A stretch of 53,410 nt of DNA, taken from the NCBI GenBank assembly GCA_020628815.1, contig JAHDEN010000016.1:1-53410 (forward strand), given 5' to 3'. Positions 15,082-23,952 of this stretch are shown here, in pieces (within the stretch, counting starts at the first letter, position 1; each line of letters starts with the position of its first letter). The translations under genes were made by a program, and so were the position numbers. This stretch comes from Chloroflexota bacterium. Lineage in GTDB: Bacteria; Chloroflexota; Anaerolineae; Promineifilales; Promineifilaceae. The notes beneath the pieces are model-generated. The model ran no database searches. It was not told where the DNA came from and was given only the letters and a program-made list of their open reading frames with translations.

Positions 15082-17124
15082 TTAACGATTATTCACGCTG
15101 GCTAGTGCCACACGACGCTCGGCCGCGGCAATCTTTTCGTCCATTTCGTCAGGCCACGCGGCAACTAGGGTGCCAATAATAAAAATGACCCCGCCTGACC
15201 AAACCCACTGGATGAGCGGATTGAGATACATGCGAATTGTGGCTGATGTGGCTGAAATATTTTCCCAGTTAACCAAGATCACATAAAAATCTTCTGCGAT
15301 AGTTGAGCGTGCATCTGGGATGGTCATCCCTTGGCCATTGTCAAAAATGTCGGTATGCGGCTGCAGATTGGTTAAAAAGGTGCCATCTTTATCATAAACT
15401 GCAACTGTCCCAATGGCTGAGTTGGTGTCTTCAGACTGTGTAAAGGCGGTGCCTAAAAACTCAATCGTGTAATCACCTAAAGAAGCGCGTTCACCTACAT
15501 TTAAGAAGACTTGATGTTCAGCTTGGAAGAACTCGGTGCCGATAATGCCGGCCGCCATGACCAAAACGCCTAAATGGATTAAGTAGCCACCATAGCGCCG
15601 TTGATTGCGCTTAAACAGGTTGCCCAAGGCGGTTAGCCACCCTTCTTGTTTAGATTTGACCCGAGCGTGCGCACCTTTCACATATTCTAGCAACGTTAGC
15701 AGAAGCGAGAATGCGACAACCCACAAACCAATTACCGCTCCGATCTTTCGCATCCCACCAACAACCAGTGCAATGGCGAAAACGGTAGCGGCCACGGCCG
15801 GCCATAGAGATTGGCTGCCAAGCCGCTGGATCGATGTTTTGTACCACATCGTCATGGGGGCGACCCCCATTAGCAGGAGCAAGGCGGCAAATAACGGACC
15901 AAGGGCCACATTGTACGTGTCTGGGCCAACCCCGTACGATTGACAATCATAGTTGCTAAACAATGCGGAGCAGGTGATCCATTCAGACACCAGTGCAAAA
16001 TTGGTAAACAAAAAGATGATGACTGTAATCGCCAAAATAATAAAGTTGTTGGCCAAAAACGCCGCTTCTCGTGACAGTAGCGATTCTAAATAGTTTTCAC
16101 TGCGTAATTCGGGCGCGCGCCACACCGCCACACCGATTGAAAACAGAAGCATAAACCCGACAAAGACCAAAAAGCCCCACTGGATGTCTGATTGTGCAAA
16201 AGCGTGTACCGAGCTAAGCAGGCCGGTGCGCACAATAAAGGTCCCATAAATGACGGTGAGGTAGGTGGTTAAAATTAAGATCACGTTCCAGACTTTGAAC
16301 ATGCCCCGTTTCTCTTGGATCATGACAGAGTGCAAGAATGCGGTTCCGGTTAGCCATGGGATAAACGCGACGTTTTCTACCGGGTCCCATTCCCAATATC
16401 CGCCCCAGCCCAATACGTCATAGGCCCATCGGCCGCCTAAAATAAGACCCAGACTTAAAAATAGCCAAGCGGTTAAGGTCCAACGGCGGGTGGTGCGAAT
16501 CCAACTATCATCCAACCGGCCGGCCAGCAGTGCCGCCATGGCAAAGCAATACGGAACAATAAAGCCGGTATACCCCAAATACAACATGGGGGGATGGATA
16601 ATCATTAGCGGATGACGCAGTAGGGGGCTAAGCCCGTTCCCGTCCAAAGCAACGCTGACGGCCGGGGCAAAGGGGTTTTCAGGAAACGCAGATAAATACA
16701 GAAAATAAGTTTGAGTCAGCCCACCGATGATAATGGCATAGGGGATTAGATCGCGCTCTTCAGCTTTACTAATCCATGCGGCCGCTAAAAAGCCTGCTAG
16801 AAACAGGTTCCATAATAGAAGAGAGCCTGCTTGCCCGCCCCAGAGGGCTGTGATTTTAAATTGAATCGGTGTCGCACGGCTGGTGACTTGGCGCACATAA
16901 TTGATCGAATAATCGTCATTAACCAGTGCTAGCGTCAAAATGACGCAGGATAAGACAATAAGCGGAAAGACGGCTATGGCCGCATTCCGGCCGCTGCTGA
17001 TCAACTGTGCTTTGGTCGAGGACTTAACAGAAGGAACCCACTGAGCAACTCCCATCGCAATAATTGAGTACAAAGTGACTGCTAGTGCCAAATAAATGGA
17101 CGCGTTTCCTAAATCTGCAAACAT
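15082..17124 (-). CDS. ccmF: Cytochrome c haem lyase subunit CcmF
   Basis: CcmF is a 680-residue polytopic membrane protein that, with CcmH, receives haem from holo-CcmE and attaches it to apocytochrome c outside the membrane. The tryptophan-rich WWD signature is clear: WGGYWEWDPVENVAFIPWL (about residues 235-253). Other family markers are LWGGQAGSLLLWN, HPPMLYLGYTGF, and RRYGGYLIHLGVLVMAAGI in the C-terminal part. About 15 hydrophobic helices and a large outer loop near the C-terminus (about 540-640) are visible. Length and layout are those of CcmF rather than of the shorter CcmC. ccmE lies 76 bp upstream, with a 10-bp hairpin between the two. Confidence 0.95.
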   Translation of the reverse strand: MFADLGNASIYLALAVTLYSIIAMGVAQWVPSVKSSTKAQLISSGRNAAIAVFPLIVLSCVILTLALVNDDYSINYVRQVTSRATPIQFKITALWGGQAGSLLLWNLFLAGFLAAAWISKAEERDLIPYAIIIGGLTQTYFLYLSAFPENPFAPAVSVALDGNGLSPLLRHPLMIIHPPMLYLGYTGFIVPYCFAMAALLAGRLDDSWIRTTRRWTLTAWLFLSLGLILGGRWAYDVLGWGGYWEWDPVENVAFIPWLTGTAFLHSVMIQEKRGMFKVWNVILILTTYLTVIYGTFIVRTGLLSSVHAFAQSDIQWGFLVFVGFMLLFSIGVAVWRAPELRSENYLESLLSREAAFLANNFIILAITVIIFLFTNFALVSEWITCSALFSNYDCQSYGVGPDTYNVALGPLFAALLLLMGVAPMTMWYKTSIQRLGSQSLWPAVAATVFAIALVVGGMRKIGAVIGLWVVAFSLLLTLLEYVKGAHARVKSKQEGWLTALGNLFKRNQRRYGGYLIHLGVLVMAAGIIGTEFFQAEHQVFLNVGERASLGDYTIEFLGTAFTQSEDTNSAIGTVAVYDKDGTFLTNLQPHTDIFDNGQGMTIPDARSTIAEDFYVILVNWENISATSATIRMYLNPLIQWVWSGGVIFIIGTLVAAWPDEMDEKIAAAERRVALASVNNR

Positions 17125-17137
17125 AGTGAGGATGGGA

Positions 17138-17162
17138 GTGGTGAGTGGCTGACACTCACCAC
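17138..17162 (-). repeat. 10-bp inverted repeat between ccmE and ccmF
   Basis: GTGGTGAGTG (17138-17147) and its exact complement (17153-17162) enclose a 5-nt loop. It lies in the 76-bp gap between ccmE and ccmF, about 14 nt before the ccmF start. With no U-tract, it could be an mRNA-processing or attenuating hairpin, or a dispersed palindrome. Confidence 0.65.
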
Positions 17163-17200
17163 ATATGAGTTATTAAGATGTGGCTCGCCCGATGATTTAA

Positions 17201-17689
17201 CTAATAGCTCGCTTCGCCGTCTGCTTCTTCGTATCGAGTAGGACATTTAAGCAACAAGCCACCTGGATTGGAAATAAACTCTCCAGCGTTTCCAGCTCTT
17301 CCCTCTACTAAGGCTTGTGCTTCATGTTGTAACAAGTCCGGTTTAGGTTCGTTTTTGGCGTAGATCGTTATTCTTTCGGTCGGATTTGCAAGGTCATCTA
17401 CCACATCAAACGACAGCATCGAATTCTCTGCATCAATTTGAGTAAATTCAATAGAATCACCAACTACCCAGCCGGCAATGCGAACATCACGATCCGCAAG
17501 TTCAGACTCTTTTGCCAAATACTCTTCGACTGTTAGGTAAAGTTGTGTGCCGCCTGCGTTTAAGGCGTTAAAGGCCACAAATACAACAGCAGCTAGTAGG
17601 AGTGCTGCCGCCAATAAAAACTGCCACTTTTTGCGTGGGGCAGGTTGTAGGAGTTCACGTTCGTTTCGGGTCCAAGTTGAATCAGCCAT
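17201..17689 (-). CDS. ccmE: Periplasmic haem chaperone CcmE, Cys (CxxxY) type
   Basis: CcmE carries haem covalently outside the membrane and hands it to CcmF. This copy has 162 residues: a positive N-terminus, one TM helix (about 24-45, FLLAAALLLAAVVFVAFNAL), then an OB-fold beta barrel (TVEEYLAKESELADRDVRIAG..., VEGRAGNAGEF). In most bacteria the haem ligand is His in HxxxY. Here the motif is LLKCPTRYEE, a Cys at that place. Such C-type CcmE is known from Desulfovibrio and archaeal relatives, usually in Ccm systems said to lack CcmH. The clear CcmH two genes away makes this a mixed case. The start at 17689 gives the usual short cytoplasmic tail. Confidence 0.93.
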   Translation of the reverse strand: MADSTWTRNERELLQPAPRKKWQFLLAAALLLAAVVFVAFNALNAGGTQLYLTVEEYLAKESELADRDVRIAGWVVGDSIEFTQIDAENSMLSFDVVDDLANPTERITIYAKNEPKPDLLQHEAQALVEGRAGNAGEFISNPGGLLLKCPTRYEEADGEASY

Positions 17690-17762
17690 GAAAAAAGTAT
17701 AGCAGGAGCACCTTAAGACAAATCACCCCCTTATAGCCCCGTTACCAATTTTTTATCTGGGG

Positions 17763-18032
17763 TTAATGTAAGCTGGGATCGTCTTCGATCTCGTCTGCCC
17801 AATCTTCTGGCAACGGTTCAAAAATCAAATCTTCAGCTTCTTTAAAACGATCGGCCGGGACCATGACAACAACTTCGCTCAGTTTGCCCACCGTAATCCC
17901 AAATTGATTGCCCGCTTCTAAAGGATAAACCTGTGCCGGTATACCGTCTGACTGTAATCGGCCAGCTATAATCTGCGCTTCGGGCATGCCAAAGCTTTTA
18001 AATACTTGTACCCACTCATGAAAATCACTCAT
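17763..18032 (-). CDS. DUF2007-like small putative signal-transducing protein
   Basis: This is a protein of about 89 residues (MSDFHEWVQVFKSFGMPEAQII). It resembles the DUF2007 ferredoxin-like fold: a VFKSFGMPEAQIIAGRLQSDGIPAQV helix-strand, then ITVGKLSEVVVMVPADRFKEAEDLI. Such proteins bind or sense small ligands, but the function is unknown. I start at the ATG at 18030-18032, because earlier Met codons are encoded by the U-tract of the preceding gene's terminator (18053-18076). An ATG at 18042-18044 is also possible. No SD stands out. It lies 73 bp upstream of ccmE on the same strand and might be part of that transcript. Confidence 0.65.
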   Translation of the reverse strand: MSDFHEWVQVFKSFGMPEAQIIAGRLQSDGIPAQVYPLEAGNQFGITVGKLSEVVVMVPADRFKEAEDLIFEPLPEDWADEIEDDPSLH

Positions 18033-18052
18033 GCGGTTCAGCATACCAAAAC

Positions 18053-18076
18053 AAAAAAGACCGGACAATCCGGTCT
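18053..18076 (-). terminator. Rho-independent terminator of the two-TM protein gene
   Basis: On the minus strand AGACCGGA, loop TTG, TCCGGTCT is followed by TTTTT. The 8-bp GC-rich stem with a U-run is a classical terminator, 31 bp after the stop at 18107. It also shows that the DUF2007-like gene starts afresh. Confidence 0.9.
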
Positions 18077-18106
18077 TCGTTATTCTTAGGAAATTCAGTT
18101 TTTAGT

Positions 18107-19018
18107 TTACTGAGATGTTGCTAGTGTGTCGCGGACAAACATGTTGTCGGTGGCTTGCAAGCTGCCGTTTACCCAAATCTCAACCGTGTATTCACCGGCC
18201 GAAAATCCTTCGGGTGGTGCATAGTAGATATAGCCTGGTCCATCATCGCCATATTGCCATACTTCGTTTCCACCGCTTAGTACCCGGCCGTCTTGACGCC
18301 AGACCCATGACCAGACCATTCCGTCTTCCATGTTGTCGTAGTCAAATGTGGCGTAAACAGTGTAGAAACCAACTTCATATAACTTTGAAGGTGATGTTGG
18401 CGCATAGCTGATTTCGTTGATCCCATTAGAGAAGGTCACTTCACTAATAATCGTATTATCGGTTAGTTCTACTTGTGGATCGAGTTGATCAAACTCAGAT
18501 GGTAGTGAGATCACTTCTTCAGAAGAAATAAGGCCATCTTCAACTTGAACAGCTTCAAATGGGGCAAGATCATCGGCCGTTAGCCGTTCGCCTTCGACAC
18601 TACTTTGTGATGCGATAAGATCTGCGGTTACATCAACACCACTGTCGCCTTCTAAAGCGATAATGTTAGGTGCATCTTCGGTTTCTTCAGTTATGAGTGA
18701 TTCGGGGGATTGTGTGATGATTAAGGTAGGCTCGTTTGATTGTGAGGTTTGTAGATTGCCAGGCTTTGCGTTAGTTAGCTCGATCATCCTAAGAGAATTA
18801 TCTTCAACCGGCTGCCAAGCATACGATACGAAGAAGAGCAACAAGACGGCCGCTGCAACCGTTCCCATAGAGTAGGTTTGCATGCGTTGTTCCGCCTGCT
18901 TCCTGAGAAAGTAATAGGGTGACCTTTTCGACTCACGCCAGAATTTGACTGTTTGCCAAATGCCTAAGGCGAGGAGCAGAATTAATCCGCCTGATATCCA
19001 TGGAATTATCGTATTCAT
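18107..19018 (-). CDS. Two-TM protein with extracytoplasmic beta-rich domain
   Basis: This 303-residue protein is of no family I recognise. It has two TM helices (about 5-24, PWISGGLILLLALGIWQTV, and about 52-68, TVAAAVLLLFFVSYAW) with a basic cytoplasmic loop rich in R, K and Q between them. A long acidic, low-complexity stretch follows (about 75-190, rich in E, S, T and D). The C-terminal domain (about 200-300) has FYTVYATFDYDNMEDGMVWSW, DDGPGYIYYAPPEGFSAGEY and TVEIWVNGSLQATDNMF. The last pattern is a strand-rich extracellular module often seen on Chloroflexota surface proteins. The terminator right after it and the divergent promoter region before it make it a single transcription unit. 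Function unknown. Confidence 0.68.
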   Translation of the reverse strand: MNTIIPWISGGLILLLALGIWQTVKFWRESKRSPYYFLRKQAEQRMQTYSMGTVAAAVLLLFFVSYAWQPVEDNSLRMIELTNAKPGNLQTSQSNEPTLIITQSPESLITEETEDAPNIIALEGDSGVDVTADLIASQSSVEGERLTADDLAPFEAVQVEDGLISSEEVISLPSEFDQLDPQVELTDNTIISEVTFSNGINEISYAPTSPSKLYEVGFYTVYATFDYDNMEDGMVWSWVWRQDGRVLSGGNEVWQYGDDGPGYIYYAPPEGFSAGEYTVEIWVNGSLQATDNMFVRDTLATSQ

Positions 19019-19357
19019 ATAACCTTTGGATCCAAGTCGGGCTGTAAAAACTTTATGTCACCCAACTTATCACACGATGAGAATTATAGGTGTTGCTAGA
19101 GGGCGGCCAAGCTTTTGTAAGTGAATTTGGCCCCATTTTTCCCAATTGTCACCAAAATGTCCCCTAGGTAATACCCAAAAGGCATAGTTATCCACAGCTT
19201 CACCCACAGCTAATGTAAATTAGGAGACAAAACTTGAGTGGAGTAGTTAACGGAAAATCCCCTTTTCTGGCGTTATTCGGCCGATTTTCGGTTTGGTTGA
19301 CATAATAATACCAACCTGTTGTTTTGAGTTCAACTCGAGAGAAAATACAATAAAAGC
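19019..19357. other. 339-bp divergent spacer with one consensus DnaA box
   Basis: The spacer lies between divergent genes and should hold both promoters. It contains one perfect DnaA-box sequence, TTATCCACA (about 19187-19195), but no cluster and no dnaA/dnaN nearby, so it is no evidence for an origin. An AT-rich stretch, gttgacataataataccaacc, at about 19297 has a TTGACA -35 match and may be the promoter of the EthD gene, though no clear -10 follows at 17 bp. Confidence 0.4.
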
Positions 19358-19666
19358 ATGTTTAAATTTGTCACAATTTATCGTCAGGTAGACGACCCAA
19401 GTGCGATTGACCAGTTCTTTTCAGAGACCCATTTGCCTTTAGCTGAAGCGTTGCCAAATCTTACCAAAACAGAGGTCAGCTGGATTAAAGGCAAACCGGG
19501 TGGTGAGTCTCGTTTCTATATGATGTATGAGCTGTACTTTGATAGTCAGGAGGCTTATCAAATGGCATTGATTACTGAGGAAGGGGTTGAGCTGATGAAG
19601 GCTCTTAAACCATGGGGGGATGAAAAGATTGTGACTTGGTTTTATGCTGAGACGTATGAAGAGTAA
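19358..19666 (+). CDS. EthD family protein (dimeric alpha/beta barrel)
   Basis: This 102-residue protein begins MFKFVTIYRQVDDPSAIDQFF, followed by ETHLPLAEALPNLTKTEVSW. This is the EthD pattern: the strand, the FxxxHxPL histidine motif, then a strand starting after the helix. YELYFDSQEAYQMALITEEG supplies the second half of the ferredoxin-like fold. EthD proteins are small dimers that help degradative P450s or handle small aromatic or ether compounds. Many have no known role. Length is normal. It lies 48 bp upstream of the nuclease gene on the same strand, and no shared function is obvious. Confidence 0.85.
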   Translation: MFKFVTIYRQVDDPSAIDQFFSETHLPLAEALPNLTKTEVSWIKGKPGGESRFYMMYELYFDSQEAYQMALITEEGVELMKALKPWGDEKIVTWFYAETYEE

Positions 19667-19714
19667 CGATTCCTAAGCCTAAGATGCAGGCCGTTACAAG
19701 GTAAACTCGCTTAA

Positions 19715-20512
19715 ATGATCCAGCTATCTCAATCAAAAATTAACACATGGCAACAGTGCCAGCGCAAGTTTCAATTGCGCTATGTTGCCGGGCAAGGGTG
19801 GCCAGAGCCACCGTTTGCGGCCGAGACGACATCGGTAATGGAGCAGGGGGAACTGTTCCATAGTTTGGCGGCTCAAAGCTACCTGCTGGGAGATAGTTTT
19901 GTCTTTGATCCGGCCGATCTCGAGGAGCCAGTTGCGGAATGGTGGAGCCGATTTTCGATCGAAAAGCCTCAGCCCAAAAAGGGGCAGCGAGTCCGGGTTG
20001 AAGCCACTTTAACCGCCAATGTAACCGCTAAAATCAAGCTTGTAGGACGTTTAGACCTGCTTATGGTCGGCGATAATAGGCTTGAAATTTTTGATTGGAA
20101 AACGGGCCGACCGCGCAGAGAAAGTGATTTGCGCAACGATTGGCAAACTCGTATTTACCTCGCATTGCTCTATCAGTCGCGTCAAATTTTAGATGTTGCA
20201 GGGATCGAAGCTGAAGCTCTCTCAATTACCTATTGGTATCCGCGTGAGCCACAAAAGTCGGTAACCATACGGTATAGCGAGGCGTGGCATGCAGAAAATT
20301 GGGCGGAACTGTTGCAGCTAGCAGGAGAGATTGAGAGCCGTTTAGAACAGCCAGAATCGGTTTGGCCGCTAACCTCACAGCTTGCAACGTGCGGCCGTTG
20401 TCCGTTTAATGCGATCTGCGGCCGGGAGCCCGAGGCTGAGCCAGAAGAAGAGGCTGCCGAAGAAGAAAGCGCTGAACTTGTGCCAGAGCTAACCATCCAC
20501 CCTGATTTGTAA
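19715..20512 (+). CDS. PD-(D/E)XK nuclease with Cas4/AddB-like Fe-S cysteine pattern
   Basis: This is a 265-residue RecB-family nuclease domain protein. Catalytic motifs seen: the His in GELFHSLAAQSY, an Asp in KLVGRLDLLM, IFDWKTGRPRR (D-x-K of the core), and the QTRIYLALLYQ motif (QxxxY). One Cys near the N-terminus (TWQQCQRKFQLRY) and three at the C-terminus (TCGRCPFNAICGRE) match the four-cysteine iron-sulfur clasp of AddB and Cas4. It is stand-alone, without a helicase or CRISPR genes nearby, so a DNA-repair or end-resection role is likely. The C-terminal tail is very acidic (EPEAEPEEEAAEEESAEL). The gene starts with ATG directly after CGCTTAA, without an SD. Confidence 0.88.
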   Translation: MIQLSQSKINTWQQCQRKFQLRYVAGQGWPEPPFAAETTSVMEQGELFHSLAAQSYLLGDSFVFDPADLEEPVAEWWSRFSIEKPQPKKGQRVRVEATLTANVTAKIKLVGRLDLLMVGDNRLEIFDWKTGRPRRESDLRNDWQTRIYLALLYQSRQILDVAGIEAEALSITYWYPREPQKSVTIRYSEAWHAENWAELLQLAGEIESRLEQPESVWPLTSQLATCGRCPFNAICGREPEAEPEEEAAEEESAELVPELTIHPDL

Positions 20513-20536
20513 AGGGAGTTTGGCTGGATGGTTGGC
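20488..20536 (+). terminator. Inverted repeat straddling the nuclease stop codon
   Basis: GCTAACCATCCA (20488-20499) lies inside the last codons. TGGATGGTTGGC (20525-20536) lies after the stop; they pair over 12 bp with one G-T. It sits between convergent genes and may stop transcription or protect the 3' end, though there is no U-run. Confidence 0.45.
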
Positions 20537-20566
20537 TTGCACTGACTCTCTCAAGAAAAAGTTGCC

Positions 20567-22255
20567 CTAAATTTGTGATCGATGGCGGCTAACAAGCTCT
20601 GTTTTTGATCGCTCGATCTCTTCTGCTTGGCGAGCCTCATCCCAACCAAGCTCCGCACCGATAAGTGAGGCCATCTCACGTAATAGGCCAGCACTAACCT
20701 GGCCAGTTAAGGCGAGCAGGCTGCGACGCTGCAAAAGGTCGTTGATGCGTATGACTTTTTCTGTGCGGGTGAGCCAAATAACTTCACGTTCAGAATAATC
20801 TGGGGCATTTTCCAGCGGCCGGTCATCGCCATCTGCGCAGAAAAGGGCGATTTGGCGTGCGCCGGTCCCGTATCGGTCAAACAAGACCCCGATCCGCTCG
20901 GCCGATGTTTCAGTTTCTTGGGCAAGTTCTTGGATCCACGCTTCTTGTGCTTCATCGGTTAGCGGGTAGTCACGGCCGCCCCCAATTGGACGTGTATCGG
21001 TCGATTCATGGCGAACCTCACCCAGTCGGTCCAGAGTCGCATCTGATACCTGTTCAGAAAAGGCTCTAAAGCTGGTCCATTTGCCACCTACAAGATTAAA
21101 CAGCGGGAAATCAAAATGCTCGCCGGGTTCAACAATCCGGTTGTGGTGGTCGCGGCTCACTTGTGCCGCGCTGTTGGCATTGCTCGTGGGTAACGGCCGC
21201 ACGCCTGAAAAAGCGTAGACAATTTCTTCCCGTTTGATTTGAATTTTGGGGAAGACGATTTTTGAAAACTCGAGGAAATAGTCGATCTCATCATCGCTAC
21301 AGACCGCATCGGCCGGATCTTCGATGAACACATCGGTTGTCCCCACAATAACGCGACCTGCTAGCGGATAGATCAATACGACCCGGCCGTCTTCATTCTC
21401 AAAGAAAATCTCATTGCCCCGAGTTGCTTCAAACAGCTTGCGATTGTCGACAACGATGTGAGAGCCTTTTGTGCCACCGATAAAATCACTTTCTTTCCCC
21501 AGTGCTTTATTGACAAAGTCGATCCATGGACCGGCCGCATTAATTACCAGCTGGGGCTCAACATCAAAACTTTCTCCCGTTTCACGGTCAGTTAGGGTGA
21601 TGGCGTTGCGCGTTGCGCCAGTTGCTGCCACATAGTTCAAGGCATGGGCGTTCGGGTTTTCTTTCTCACCGTCGAGCATGACCTCAATTGCGATCCGCTC
21701 TGCATCCCGCATCGACCCATCATAGTAGGTGGCTGTATTTACTAAATCGGGATTCATGTCTGGGAAGTGGCGCAGCGTTTGCTGGTTGTTCCAAAATTTG
21801 TGTTTGGGCACAGTTCCCGTATCCCCAGTGTATGAATCATAAAGTGCCAACCCCACCTTGATGATAAATGAACCACGTTCGGCCGGTTTGGTAAGCATGC
21901 CTAAAAACTTCATCGGTGCATTTAGCATCCCCGAAAAACGGGTAAAGATCGGGATTGTCGTTGCCAAAGGCTTGACGTAATGGGGGGCATTTTGAATGAG
22001 CCGGTTCCGCTCGTGGACCGCCTCTTTTACCAAGCGAAACTCTCCATTCTCCAGATATCGAATCCCACCATGCACCATTCTGGATGAGGCAGCGCTGGTG
22101 CCAGAGCAAAAGTCTGCTTGATCAACAAGCAAAACCTCGATCCCTTGCAGAGCTAAATCTCTATAGGTACCCAATCCATTAATGCCACCCCCGATAATTA
22201 GGACCGGCACACTGGGATTATTTTTATATTTTTCAATGATTTGATTTCGATTCAT
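20567..22255 (-). CDS. glpD: FAD-dependent glycerol-3-phosphate dehydrogenase
   Basis: GlpD oxidises sn-glycerol 3-phosphate to dihydroxyacetone phosphate at the membrane and feeds electrons to quinones. This copy has 562 residues: the N-terminal dinucleotide fold VLIIGGGINGLGTYRDLAL, the family signature SGTSAASSRMVHGGIRYLE, IYPLAGRVIVGTTDVF, and the C-terminal domain with GGKWTSFRAFSEQV and AELGWDEARQAEEI. Length is normal. The gene is alone here, with no glpK or glpF next to it. It carries eight CGGCCG sites in 1.7 kb, which shows the general density. The start ATG at 22255 follows an A-rich run without an SD. Confidence 0.94.
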   Translation of the reverse strand: MNRNQIIEKYKNNPSVPVLIIGGGINGLGTYRDLALQGIEVLLVDQADFCSGTSAASSRMVHGGIRYLENGEFRLVKEAVHERNRLIQNAPHYVKPLATTIPIFTRFSGMLNAPMKFLGMLTKPAERGSFIIKVGLALYDSYTGDTGTVPKHKFWNNQQTLRHFPDMNPDLVNTATYYDGSMRDAERIAIEVMLDGEKENPNAHALNYVAATGATRNAITLTDRETGESFDVEPQLVINAAGPWIDFVNKALGKESDFIGGTKGSHIVVDNRKLFEATRGNEIFFENEDGRVVLIYPLAGRVIVGTTDVFIEDPADAVCSDDEIDYFLEFSKIVFPKIQIKREEIVYAFSGVRPLPTSNANSAAQVSRDHHNRIVEPGEHFDFPLFNLVGGKWTSFRAFSEQVSDATLDRLGEVRHESTDTRPIGGGRDYPLTDEAQEAWIQELAQETETSAERIGVLFDRYGTGARQIALFCADGDDRPLENAPDYSEREVIWLTRTEKVIRINDLLQRRSLLALTGQVSAGLLREMASLIGAELGWDEARQAEEIERSKTELVSRHRSQI

Positions 22256-22495
22256 AAAATGTTTTAGAGCTGAACCATTCAGATTCAGGTTGAATAACTA
22301 TGGCCGTGTGCAGTCTTTTGACACCACCCTAGATGCAAATTCGATTTCAATTTTAGAATGGGGAGTTATGGGATCTGAGTTTAATAACACCATTTTACTT
22401 CTAAGATTGTAGCGATCAGTTGATTGAAAAACCTGACTTCTTACACCAGATTTGTGTGCAAATTGAACCACGAAAAGGTAAAGTTAGCGTTTGAA

Positions 22496-23674
22496 ATGAA
22501 CCTAGAGCAAGTTAAATTCCTCCTCCAACCAGAAACCGAATCGATCTTAGATAGCCTGAGCATTGATGCGCACAATCATTTGCAAGTTGCAACGCGGCTG
22601 CATAAGAGCTACACGTCTGACCAAGTGCATGCATTGATTGAGACCGCCATGCTGCGTGATAAGGGGGGCAAAAAGTTTAGCCGCGCGGCTGAAATGTTGT
22701 TTGTGCGGGATGGGCTTGAGCAGGCTTCGGCCGAAGTTGTGTCAACTTATCGAGCTGCAAAGTTTAAGCAGGCTGGTGTTACCCATGTAGCTGATATGGG
22801 GTGTGGGATTGGTGGGGATTCGATCGCGTATGCGGCTTTTGCGCAGGTTACAGGGATTGATCGGTCTGCGGTTCGTTTGAATATCGCTGCTCATAATTTA
22901 GCCGTTTATGGACGGTCAGAAAATTTTCAACCGGTTGAGGCTGATCTTCAAGCAATCTTGCCCCCAGTCGGGGCTAACGGATTTTTCTTTGATCCGGCTC
23001 GACGTACGGCCGAAGGCAAGCGTATCTTCAAAATGGCAAACTATCAGCCGCCGATATCGATATTGGATCGGTGGCTGCCCACTGTGCCGACCGGTGGAGT
23101 CAAAATCAGCCCTGGTGTTGATTATGCAGACTTGCCAGCGCCAGAGGTTGCATCGGTTGAATTTATCTCGGTTCAGGGAGAGGTGCGTGAGGGGATGTTG
23201 TGGTATGGGGATTTACGCACAAACGGCCGGTGTGCGACGCTGTTGCCCAGCGGGGAAACATTGCATGAGCAGCCCCATCTGCCAGAGACAGAAGTGACCG
23301 AACCCCAAGGCTGGCTATATGAGCCGGACGGGGCGGTGATTCGGGCCCATTTAATTAAAGAATTGGCGGCTGAAATTCATGGGGTGCAAATTGATCGCTC
23401 TATCGCTTTGCTCACAACTGCAGATGAAGCCGAGACTCCGTTTGCCCGTAAATTTAAAATTGTTGATGTGTTTCCGTTTCAGTTAAAGCGACTTAAACGG
23501 TATGTGCGTGAACAAAAAATCGGCCGGGTCACGGTTAAAAAACGTGGGTCACCTTTAGACCCACAATGGCTTGAAAAGCAGTTAAAGCCAAAAGGGGAGC
23601 ATAGCGCCACGATTTTTATGACGCAGGTGGCCGGGGAACCAACCGTTATCGTATGTAACCTCAGTTCTGAATAA
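22496..23674 (+). CDS. Class I SAM-dependent methyltransferase with THUMP-like C-terminal domain
   Basis: This 392-residue protein has an N-terminal helical part (FLLQPETESILDSLSIDAHN, KGGKKFSRAAEMLFVRDGLEQA), a Rossmann methyltransferase core with VADMGCGIGGDSIAYA (motif I), TGIDRSAVRLNIAAHNL, and FFDPARRT where N-methylating enzymes have NPPY. A C-terminal domain (about 300-392) follows with RKFKIVDVFPFQLKRLKRYV and GRVTVKKRGSPLDPQWL. This is the known THUMP-like methyltransferase layout, thought to act on RNA. The target is unknown. I use the ATG at 22496 (MNLEQVKFLL), which fits family starts. An in-frame TTG at 22424 gives 24 extra residues without similarity. No SD is clear for either. 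Confidence 0.84.
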   Translation: MNLEQVKFLLQPETESILDSLSIDAHNHLQVATRLHKSYTSDQVHALIETAMLRDKGGKKFSRAAEMLFVRDGLEQASAEVVSTYRAAKFKQAGVTHVADMGCGIGGDSIAYAAFAQVTGIDRSAVRLNIAAHNLAVYGRSENFQPVEADLQAILPPVGANGFFFDPARRTAEGKRIFKMANYQPPISILDRWLPTVPTGGVKISPGVDYADLPAPEVASVEFISVQGEVREGMLWYGDLRTNGRCATLLPSGETLHEQPHLPETEVTEPQGWLYEPDGAVIRAHLIKELAAEIHGVQIDRSIALLTTADEAETPFARKFKIVDVFPFQLKRLKRYVREQKIGRVTVKKRGSPLDPQWLEKQLKPKGEHSATIFMTQVAGEPTVIVCNLSSE

Positions 23675-23887
23675 GAAATCAATGGACATTAATCCCTGTC
23701 ATCGGCCGAACCACCTACCGGTTAGAAACTTAGAACTGGCCAGTGACTGGGATTTTTAGCGCAATCAACTTGGCTTAGCTTGAAAATTCCATTCATGCGG
23801 CCTGTTTTTATCGCCTCGAGTAAATCTTCTCGGCCGTGTGACAGGGATTGTTACGACTCTCGTTTATCTAGAACTCAGGTTATGTAA

Positions 23888-23921
23888 ATAAAAAGACCCC
23901 AAGTGCTTAACACTTGAGGTC
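23888..23921 (-). terminator. Rho-independent terminator of the multi-GAF/kinase operon
   Basis: On the minus strand GACCTCAAGTG, loop TTAAG, CACTTGGGGTC is followed by TTTTTATTT. The 11-bp stem has one G-T pair. It lies about 30 bp after the receiver gene stop at 23953 and marks the end of the 14-kb signalling operon. Confidence 0.92.
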
Positions 23922-23952
23922 CAGATGTTTAGATTAATTTGCTAGTTTCTGA

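Noticed and set aside
19187..19195. Perfect DnaA box TTATCCACA, possible origin
   Set aside because: It is a single box with no cluster, no AT-rich unwinding element next to it and no dnaA, dnaN or parAB nearby.
19715..20512. Cas4-like nuclease as part of a CRISPR-Cas locus
   Set aside because: No repeats, spacers, cas1, cas2 or effector genes are present. The cysteine pattern is shared by AddB-like and stand-alone nucleases.
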